Of a DNA stretch of 64,000 nucleotides, positions 58,372 to 64,000 are shown piece by piece. Each line of letters begins with the position of its first letter. Position 1 is the stretch's first letter. This DNA is from Ruminiclostridium cellulolyticum H10 (GTDB taxonomy: Bacteria; Bacillota; Clostridia; Acetivibrionales; DSM-1351). The notes below the pieces were generated by a model, which was given only the letters and a program-made list of their open reading frames with translations, ran no database searches and was not told the DNA's origin. A program made the position numbers and the translations under genes. The stretch spans positions 124,001 through 188,000 of the forward strand of contig NC_011898.1 in NCBI RefSeq assembly GCF_000022065.1. The letters are read 5' to 3'.

Positions 58372-58992
58372 ATGCGTAAAGGTTTATTTATAACTGTTGA
58401 AGGAACTGACGGATCAGGCAAGACAACCCAGATCAAGCTTATGGAACAGTATTTGAAGGATATGGGCAATGAAGTGGTGTTGTCCAGGGAACCCGGAGGT
58501 ACTAGAATTAGTGAGATGATCAGGGATTTAATACTTGATCCCGAGAACAAGGATATTTCCCCTTTGACGGAAATGATGCTTTACGCTGCAGCCAGAGCCC
58601 AGCATGTTTCTCAGGTCATACGGCCTGCTATTGAAAGTGGCAAATCTGTCATATGTGACAGGTTTGTGGATTCAAGCTATGCATACCAGGGGTGTGGCAG
58701 AGGGGTTGATCTTAAAACTATAGCGGATGTGAATAGAGCGGCTATTGATGGAGTAGTACCTGACATTACATTTTTTCTTGACTTAGACCCACGTGTTGCA
58801 ATGGAAAGAAGAGTAAAGTCCACTGGGGCTGACAGGATAGAACAGGAAAAAATGGATTTTCATATCAGAGTGTACGAGGGATACGAACGAATGGCATTGC
58901 TATATCCTGAGAGGATTAAGACAATAGATGCTTCAAAGTCAATAGAAGAAATATCTTCCCAAATAAATATATACTTGAAGGAAATACTTTAA
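58372..58992 (+). CDS. tmk: thymidylate kinase
   Basis: The 206-residue protein phosphorylates dTMP to dTDP. It has the P-loop GTDGSGKT at 11-18, the DR(F/Y) motif in CDRFVDSSYAYQG, and LDLDPRVAMERR leading into the lid region. GGAGG precedes the ATG. It starts the conserved Firmicute row tmk-darA-yaaR-holB-yaaT. Confidence 0.95.
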   Translation: MRKGLFITVEGTDGSGKTTQIKLMEQYLKDMGNEVVLSREPGGTRISEMIRDLILDPENKDISPLTEMMLYAAARAQHVSQVIRPAIESGKSVICDRFVDSSYAYQGCGRGVDLKTIADVNRAAIDGVVPDITFFLDLDPRVAMERRVKSTGADRIEQEKMDFHIRVYEGYERMALLYPERIKTIDASKSIEEISSQINIYLKEIL

Positions 58993-59025
58993 CAACCACG
59001 AGATCTTATTTAAGGAGGGATTATC

Positions 59026-59355
59026 ATGAAACTGGTATTTGCTATCGTGCATGACGAAGACGGTAACAGGGTAATGGAGGAGCTTAACAAACATGGCGTC
59101 AGTGTTACTAAAATGTGCTCAACCGGAGGTTTTCTCAAAGCTGGAAATACTACATTACTTGTGGGTGTAGACGAGGAGAAGCTGGATGAAGTAATAGCCA
59201 TTATTGAAAAGAAATCCAAGAGCAGGAGACAGGTTATAAACACACCCGCCACATCGGGAGGGATAAACGGAATGTTTATGCCATACCCTGTTGAAGTAAC
59301 TGTAGGCGGAGCTACTATTTTTGTAGTCGACGTAGAGAAATTTCACAAGGTTTAA
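59026..59355 (+). CDS. darA: cyclic di-AMP receptor, PII-like
   Basis: The 109-residue protein matches DarA/PstA (YaaQ): VHDEDGNRVMEEL, the ligand loop STGGFLKAGNTTLLVGV and the C-terminal VTVGGATIFVVDVE. The trimer binds cyclic di-AMP; its output is not firmly known. AAGGAGGG precedes the ATG. It is placed between tmk and yaaR as in Bacillus. Confidence 0.92.
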   Translation: MKLVFAIVHDEDGNRVMEELNKHGVSVTKMCSTGGFLKAGNTTLLVGVDEEKLDEVIAIIEKKSKSRRQVINTPATSGGINGMFMPYPVEVTVGGATIFVVDVEKFHKV

Positions 59356-59372
59356 AATAAGCTATAAAGAAG

Positions 59373-59840
59373 GTGATTCCAATTCCTATCAAGATACAGG
59401 ATTCGTCCGAAAGCCGTGCAAATATTTCTGCATTGCCCAGCAGAGACGAAAGAACTATAAGGAATGAGAGAGATACATCTTTTTCTAATCAGCTCAGAAA
59501 ACTTGAAACCAAAAACTATGAAGAGAGGGTTAAAGTACTTGCTGATAAAATAGAGAGTCAGGGTAAAAAACTGGGTAAAAAGACAGACATCAGAGAATTG
59601 AAGGTTTATAAACAGTTGATTTCCGACTTTCTTGATGAGGCGGTTTCTCATTCCCATAGTTTTATGAAAAAAAACTTTCTGGATAGAAGAGGAAGACACA
59701 GGATATATGCAATTATTAAAAAAATTAATGAAGAGCTTGTTGAGCTTACAAACGAAGTACTTAAATCACAGAAGGATAATATAAGCATACTTAAAAAACT
59801 TGATGATATCAGGGGATTGATACTTGACTTGTTCTTGTGA
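59373..59840 (+). CDS. yaaR: YaaR family protein (DUF327)
   Basis: The protein of about 155 residues is helical and charged, with DFLDEAVSHSHSFMKKNFLDRRGRHRIYAIIKKINEE-type content typical of YaaR; function unknown. The start is unusual. A good ribosome site AAGGTGA (59370-59376) contains the only standard start, GTG at 59373. An ATT at 59382 lies five bases behind the site, where a start codon should be. So translation may begin at ATT, giving 152 residues. Confidence 0.85.
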   Translation: MIPIPIKIQDSSESRANISALPSRDERTIRNERDTSFSNQLRKLETKNYEERVKVLADKIESQGKKLGKKTDIRELKVYKQLISDFLDEAVSHSHSFMKKNFLDRRGRHRIYAIIKKINEELVELTNEVLKSQKDNISILKKLDDIRGLILDLFL

Positions 59841-59855
59841 CATTATGGAGGCAAA

Positions 59856-60824
59856 ATGTTAGGGCACCAAAGAATAATATCTGCATTAAGAACTGCAATA
59901 CAAAAGGATAATGTAAGCCATGCATATATATTTGAAGGTCCGGATGGAGTCGGAAAAAGAGCTACTGCACTAAAATTTGCTTCAATGCTTATGTGCCGGG
60001 AAGATCAATTCCCATGTGGGGAATGTAAATCGTGTCAGTTATACAGGGAAGCCTCAAATCCGGATTTTCAGGAAATAATTCAAAAAGATAAAAGCATCAG
60101 TGTCGAGGAGATAAGAAACATACTAAAGGGACTTGTTATAAGGCCTCTTTATTCTGATTACAAGGTAATTATCATAAACGATGCTGATACTATGACTATT
60201 CAGGCACAAAATGCACTCCTCAAATCTCTTGAAGAGCCGCCGCCGTATGTAGTATTTATACTTACAGTCCAATCCTTGGCGGCGGTTGCACAAACTATAC
60301 GTTCCAGATGCCAGAGAATACTTTTCAACAGGCTGTCCCATGAAGACATTATGGAGATTATGGAGTCAAAATATGGACCCAGGCAATCTGACTGGGAATT
60401 TATCGTTTCTTATGCTGACGGTGTGGCAGGTACGGCACTTGAGCTTGCAGAGTCGCCTCATTCTCTCGAATTAAGGGAGGAAGTACTGGAGTTCACATCA
60501 AGACTTGTATCAGACCGAGATGCCGACCCGTTTAAGTTTTATGAAACGTTTGAAAAAAATAATGACAGGGTAGACTATATACTGCATGTAATACTTTTAT
60601 ATTTTAGGGATTTATTAATTTACAAGGAGACCGGAGATACAAGTCTATTGATAAATTCAGACAAAAAAGATATGATTATTAGGAATGTGGAACTTTCCTT
60701 TTCACATATTATTAAATGCATACAGGCAGTCTGGGATGCCCGCAGAGGCTTAGGTAACAATGCCAATTTCCAGCTTGCAATAGAGGTAATGCTTATGAAA
60801 ATTCAAAAGGCAGATAATGCATAA
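59856..60824 (+). CDS. holB: DNA polymerase III delta' subunit
   Basis: The 322-residue protein is part of the clamp loader. It has Walker A GPDGVGKRA, a zinc-binding cysteine group (CREDQFPCGECKSC), NALLKSLEEPP and the SRC motif in TIRSRCQ. Arg/Ala after the P-loop lysine departs from GKT, which fits a delta' subunit with weak or absent ATPase activity. TGGAGG precedes the ATG 16 bases after yaaR. Confidence 0.92.
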   Translation: MLGHQRIISALRTAIQKDNVSHAYIFEGPDGVGKRATALKFASMLMCREDQFPCGECKSCQLYREASNPDFQEIIQKDKSISVEEIRNILKGLVIRPLYSDYKVIIINDADTMTIQAQNALLKSLEEPPPYVVFILTVQSLAAVAQTIRSRCQRILFNRLSHEDIMEIMESKYGPRQSDWEFIVSYADGVAGTALELAESPHSLELREEVLEFTSRLVSDRDADPFKFYETFEKNNDRVDYILHVILLYFRDLLIYKETGDTSLLINSDKKDMIIRNVELSFSHIIKCIQAVWDARRGLGNNANFQLAIEVMLMKIQKADNA

Positions 60825-60856
60825 CCACTTACGTATTGTAGAAAGGAACTTTATAG

Positions 60857-61732
60857 ATGGTTAAGGTTGTAGGAGTTAGGTTTAAAAAGGCAGGCAAGAT
60901 ATATTATTTTGATCCCGGCGAACTAGTGATAGATCTCAACCAGAATGTCATAGTTGAAACCGCAAGAGGAATAGAATTTGGTTTAGTAGTAGTTCCGAAT
61001 AGAGAGGTTGACGAGTCTGAAATAGTTGCTCCGCTGAAAAAAGTAATTAGAGTAGCAACAGAAGAAGATATTGCTCACGCACAGGAAAACGATAGAAAAG
61101 AAAAGGATGCATTTAATATATGCCTGCAAAAAATCAGCGATCACAATTTGGAAATGAAACTTATAGATGTAGAATATACGTTTGACAATAATAAGATTTT
61201 GTTTTATTTTACGGCTGATGGAAGAGTTGATTTCAGAGAGCTGGTAAAGGATTTAGCATCAGTATTTAAAACCAGAATTGAGCTTCGCCAGATTGGTGTA
61301 AGAGATGAGTCGAAGATGATGGGTGGGATAGGTATTTGCGGCAGAGTGCTTTGTTGTAATTCTTTTTTAGGAGAATTCCAGCCCGTTTCAATAAAAATGG
61401 CAAAGGAACAGTCATTATCACTTAATCCTACCAAGATTTCAGGTACCTGCGGCAGACTTATGTGCTGTCTCAAATATGAGCAGGAAGCGTATGAGGACTT
61501 ACTTTCCAGAGTGCCTAAGGTTGGTGCGATAGTTGAGACTCCCGAAGGACAGGGAACTATTGTGGATGTAATGCTATTAAAGGAAATTCTTACAGTTAGA
61601 CTAGATATTGGCAATGAGTCCGACCTGCGGGTGTATAACTTCAAGGATGGAGAAATAAAAGTAATAAAGGATGCAGCGGCCAGCTACGACAGCGATATAG
61701 ACCTTGAAGCCCTTAAACAATTAGAGGATTAG
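60857..61732 (+). CDS. ricT: PSP1-domain protein YaaT (RicT)
   Basis: The 291-residue protein has the PSP1 core (DVEYTFDNNKILFYFTADGRVDFRELV) and the cysteine-rich stretches GICGRVLCC and GTCGRLMCCLKYE. In Bacillus subtilis, RicT joins RicA and RicF in a complex carrying [4Fe-4S] clusters that affects RNA processing, sporulation and biofilm genes. AAAGGAAC precedes the ATG. Place after holB is conserved. Confidence 0.92.
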   Translation: MVKVVGVRFKKAGKIYYFDPGELVIDLNQNVIVETARGIEFGLVVVPNREVDESEIVAPLKKVIRVATEEDIAHAQENDRKEKDAFNICLQKISDHNLEMKLIDVEYTFDNNKILFYFTADGRVDFRELVKDLASVFKTRIELRQIGVRDESKMMGGIGICGRVLCCNSFLGEFQPVSIKMAKEQSLSLNPTKISGTCGRLMCCLKYEQEAYEDLLSRVPKVGAIVETPEGQGTIVDVMLLKEILTVRLDIGNESDLRVYNFKDGEIKVIKDAAASYDSDIDLEALKQLED

Positions 61733-61751
61733 AAAGGGATACTAAAATAGT

Positions 61752-61780
61752 TTGTCAATCAATATAATAGATGGTAAAAT
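61752..61780 (+). promoter_or_regulatory. promoter of the ferredoxin gene
   Basis: TTGTCA (61752-61757) and TAAAAT (61775-61780) are exactly 17 bases apart, and the -10 is preceded by TGG (extended form). With the following terminator, this makes the ferredoxin a separate transcript. Confidence 0.75.
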
Positions 61781-61840
61781 AGTAGCGAAAAGCAAATAGT
61801 AAAATGTTTGTTTTCCTTAATCTTTAGGAGGTGTTTAAAA

Positions 61841-62011
61841 ATGGCATATTCAATAAACGATGCTTGTATAAGCTGTGGGGCATGTGAATCAGAGTGTCCA
61901 GTATCATGCATAACTGCCGGAGATAGCATTTATGTAATCGATGAGGATACTTGTATAGACTGTGGTGCATGTGCAAACGTATGTCCTGTTGATGCTCCCC
62001 AACAGAAATAA
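61841..62011 (+). CDS. 2[4Fe-4S] ferredoxin
   Basis: The 56-residue protein has two cluster motifs, [13 protein letters not shown] and [13 protein letters not shown], the classic clostridial small ferredoxin that carries electrons for pyruvate oxidation and hydrogenases. The ATG at 61841 has TTAGGAGGTG before it; an ATG at 61808 is upstream of that site. Own promoter and terminator. Confidence 0.95.
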   Translation: MAYSINDACISCGACESECPVSCITAGDSIYVIDEDTCIDCGACANVCPVDAPQQK

Positions 62012-62024
62012 GTTTCGGGCAATA

Positions 62025-62064
62025 AGGGTCAGATAAAGGGTCATCCTTTATTTGGCCCTTTTTT
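62025..62064 (+). terminator. terminator after ferredoxin
   Basis: AGGGTCAGATAAAGG pairs with CCTTTATTTGGCCCT (one mismatch), followed by six T. Confidence 0.85.
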
Positions 62065-62095
62065 CAGGGAAAAAATAATGATAAGGGGTGTACTT

Positions 62096-62860
62096 TTGGT
62101 TACTATCAGGGATAAAGAGCGTATAGATGATTTGCAGCTCCATGGCTTAAAGTTGATACAAAATACAGAAAAGTTCTGCTTCGGAGTGGACGCAGTACTG
62201 CTGTCTGATTTCGCCGATGTTAAGAGAAACAGCAAAGTTCTTGATATAGGAACGGGATCTGGGATAATACCGGTACTTCTGGCAGGAAAGACAAAGGCTG
62301 CTAAGATTGTGGGTATTGAGATTCAGGAAGAAATGGCTGAGATGGCGTCCAGAAGTGTATTGATGAACAGACTTTCAGACAGGCTTGAGATAGTACAAGG
62401 TGACATAAAACTTTATCGAGAATACTTTAGAAAATCCAGTTTTGATGTTGTAGTTTCCAATCCTCCTTACACTAACAAGGGCTGCGGACTTGTAAATCCC
62501 ATGGACAGCAAGGCTATTTCCCGGCATGAGATTTTATGCAGTCTGGAGGATGTTGTAAGTGCAGCTGCTGCACTTCTGGTTCCGGGAGGCCAGCTTGCGA
62601 TGGTACACAGGCCCGAAAGACTGGCTGATATCATATGCAGTATGAGGAATAATGGGATTGAGCCAAAACATTTGAGGCTGGTACACCCAAAACCCGGCAA
62701 GAAACCAAACTTGCTCCTTATTAAGGGAAACAGAGGGGGCAACCCTGAACTTAAAGTAATGGAACCGTTGTATGTATATAACTCGAATGGAACATACTCG
62801 GATGAGATAAATAAAATATATGGAAGAGCAGAGGAAGAAAAAATTGAGCGAAAAGGGTAA
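62096..62860 (+). CDS. tRNA (adenine-N6)-methyltransferase, TrmN6/YabB type
   Basis: The protein of about 254 residues has the S-adenosylmethionine loop VLDIGTGSGIIPVLLAG and the N6-methyltransferase motif NPPYTNKG. The TrmN6 family modifies A37 of valine tRNA in E. coli; the Bacillus homologue yabB is in the same position. The TTG at 62096 has AAGGGGTG five bases before it and is preferred to the ATG at 62078, which lies upstream of that site. Confidence 0.85.
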   Translation: MVTIRDKERIDDLQLHGLKLIQNTEKFCFGVDAVLLSDFADVKRNSKVLDIGTGSGIIPVLLAGKTKAAKIVGIEIQEEMAEMASRSVLMNRLSDRLEIVQGDIKLYREYFRKSSFDVVVSNPPYTNKGCGLVNPMDSKAISRHEILCSLEDVVSAAAALLVPGGQLAMVHRPERLADIICSMRNNGIEPKHLRLVHPKPGKKPNLLLIKGNRGGNPELKVMEPLYVYNSNGTYSDEINKIYGRAEEEKIERKG

Positions 62861-63692
62861 ACTATATCTGGTAGCAACACCTATTGGTAACCTGCAAGAT
62901 ATAACTTTCAGAGCAATAAATACTTTGAAGGATGTTGACTTTATTGCGGCGGAGGATACCAGACAGACAATCAAGCTTTTAAACCACTTTGAGATAAAAA
63001 AACCTCTTGTCAGCTATTATGAGCATAACAAGTTAGTAAAGGGTAATTATCTGATAGAGCAGCTGCTTTCAGGAAAAAACATAGCTCTGGTATCTGATGC
63101 GGGAAGCCCGGGAATATCAGACCCCGGAGAGGATTTAGTGAGACTTGCCATAGAAAACGGCATTGAGGTAACTATGATTCCCGGGCCTGTTGCAGCGGTT
63201 ACAGGACTTGTAATATCAGGTCTGCCTGCCGGAAGATTTGTATTTGAAGGCTTTCTTCCTATGAATAAGAGATCTCGACAGGAAAGGCTTCAACAGTTGA
63301 AAAACGAAACAAGAACAATTATATTCTATGAAGCTCCTCATAAACTGTCATATACCTTGAAGGATATATACAATGCATGGGGGGACAGAAGAATAGCCCT
63401 TGCAAGAGAGCTTACAAAAAGATTTGAAGAGGTCATAAGATGCAGCCTGTTTGAAGCAATGGAAAGATTTCAGACTGAAGCTCCAAAAGGTGAGTTTGTT
63501 GTAATCATTGAGGGACAGGATGAAGCTTTGCTTGTGGAACAGGAAAGGGAAAAATACTCTGAAATCAGTATAGAAGACCATGTAAATAGGTACGTTGAAG
63601 AGGGGCTTACAAAAAAGGAGGCTATAAAAAAAGCCGCTGAGGACAGGGGATTGAACAAAAGAGACATATATAATGCTGTAATGAAAAAATAA
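62820..63692 (+). CDS. rsmI: 16S rRNA (cytidine-2'-O)-methyltransferase RsmI
   Basis: The protein of up to 290 residues is of the tetrapyrrole methylase fold: LYLVATPIGNLQDIT, AAEDTRQTIKLLNHF, SDAGSPGISDPGEDLVR and YEAPHKL are all RsmI landmarks. It methylates C1402 of 16S rRNA. It overlaps the previous gene by 41 bases from the ATG at 62820; a TTG at 62844 with GAGGAAG upstream is an alternative start. Confidence 0.93.
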   Translation: MEEQRKKKLSEKGKLYLVATPIGNLQDITFRAINTLKDVDFIAAEDTRQTIKLLNHFEIKKPLVSYYEHNKLVKGNYLIEQLLSGKNIALVSDAGSPGISDPGEDLVRLAIENGIEVTMIPGPVAAVTGLVISGLPAGRFVFEGFLPMNKRSRQERLQQLKNETRTIIFYEAPHKLSYTLKDIYNAWGDRRIALARELTKRFEEVIRCSLFEAMERFQTEAPKGEFVVIIEGQDEALLVEQEREKYSEISIEDHVNRYVEEGLTKKEAIKKAAEDRGLNKRDIYNAVMKK

Positions 63693-63693
63693 A

Positions 63694-63735
63694 AAGAACC
63701 TGTGATTTATATCACGGGTTCCTTCTATTTTGTTT
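63694..63735. terminator. bidirectional terminator between rsmI and the AbrB-family gene
   Basis: AAGAACCTGTGAT pairs with ATCACGGGTTCCTT around TTAT. The minus-strand reading ends in TTTTTATTTTTT, good for the AbrB gene; the plus strand has a weaker T-rich end. Confidence 0.75.
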
Positions 63736-63760
63736 TTTAAATGTAAGAATAGTTGGTTGA

Positions 63761-64000
63761 TTACTTCTTTAGTTCTTTCATACACTCAGGGCAGATATTC
63801 TTCCCTTTGTATACAATGACATCTTTGGCATTACCACAGAAGATACATGCAGGCTCATATTTCTTCAATATAATGGTTGCCTCATCAACATAGATTTCCA
63901 AAGCATCCTTTTCTGCAATATCCAATGTTCTGCGAAGCTCGATTGGAAGAACAACTCTTCCCAGCTCATCAACTTTCCTTACAATACCAGTAGATTTCAT
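63761..64000 (-). CDS. abrB: AbrB-family transition-state regulator
   Basis: The 79-residue protein begins with the swapped-hairpin DNA-binding domain MKSTGIVRKVDELGRVVLPI and ELRRTLDI. The C-terminal part carries CxxC pairs (CIFCG and CPEC), a small zinc ribbon absent from Bacillus AbrB but common in clostridial homologues. The ATG is at the last base of the window, so its ribosome site and promoter are outside. Convergent with rsmI, as in Bacillus. Confidence 0.9.
   Translation of the reverse strand: MKSTGIVRKVDELGRVVLPIELRRTLDIAEKDALEIYVDEATIILKKYEPACIFCGNAKDVIVYKGKNICPECMKELKK

Overview
The window is AT-rich Firmicute DNA. It most closely recalls a mesophilic, cellulose- and xylan-degrading clostridium of the Ruminiclostridium (Clostridium cellulolyticum / papyrosolvens) type. 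Evidence is the strong GGAGG-type ribosome sites, frequent TTG and GTG starts, the Bacillus/Clostridium gene order tmk-darA-yaaR-holB-yaaT...rsmI-abrB, a malate dehydrogenase/malic enzyme pair, and a large intracellular glucuronoxylan-utilisation cluster. The species assignment is inference; no database search was possible. Many starts given here are internal to the longest open frame because a ribosome site points to them.

Layout. 1-1800: the end of a kelch-repeat protein, then a membrane-anchored alpha/beta hydrolase on the minus strand. 1938-2828: a PflX-like radical SAM protein. 2846-11332: one long tight-adherence (Tad/Flp-type) locus behind a good promoter. It encodes a Ser/Thr kinase fused to a TadZ/CpaE-like ATPase, a SAF protein, a second ATPase, a CpaF ATPase, two TadB/TadC-like membrane proteins, three tandem 50-55-residue membrane microproteins and two TadE-like proteins. 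11466-16657: a SPASM radical SAM protein, an ABC-F ATPase, a DEAD-box helicase and an AraC regulator. 16802-19781: leuC-leuD-leuB. 19852-21089: a probable gene remnant and an EamA transporter with an apparent frameshift at its start. 21290-25143: a small membrane protein, then cyanophycinase and cyanophycin synthetase. 25283-28189: an unknown protein, birA, a low-complexity protein and coaX. 28422-30718: an LDH-fold malate dehydrogenase and malic enzyme, with a perfect Rex-type operator between them.

31053-56751 is a carbohydrate region that reads as one functional system: uxuB, uxuA, GH67 alpha-glucuronidase, a membrane AraC regulator, two LplB/YtcP-type ABC importers each with its own lipoprotein, a CE4-type deacetylase, a YesN-YesM-YesN signalling trio, a GH10 xylanase and a GH2 beta-galactosidase. 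None of the enzymes has a signal peptide. The picture is import of (acetylated, methylglucuronic-acid-bearing) xylo-oligosaccharides followed by cytoplasmic de-decoration and hydrolysis. Glucuronate then goes through fructuronate and mannonate to 2-keto-3-deoxygluconate. It resembles the aldouronate-utilisation clusters known from Paenibacillus, with extra parts.

56853-64000 is the conserved housekeeping block: yaaO-like decarboxylase, tmk, darA, yaaR, holB, yaaT (ricT), a ferredoxin with its own promoter and terminator where Bacillus has yabA, trmN6-like methyltransferase, rsmI, and a convergent AbrB-family regulator. I see no tRNA, rRNA, CRISPR array, insertion sequence or prophage. The least explained items are the Tad locus with its kinase fusion and microprotein trio, the gene remnant downstream of leuB, and the unknown proteins at 25283 and 26937.
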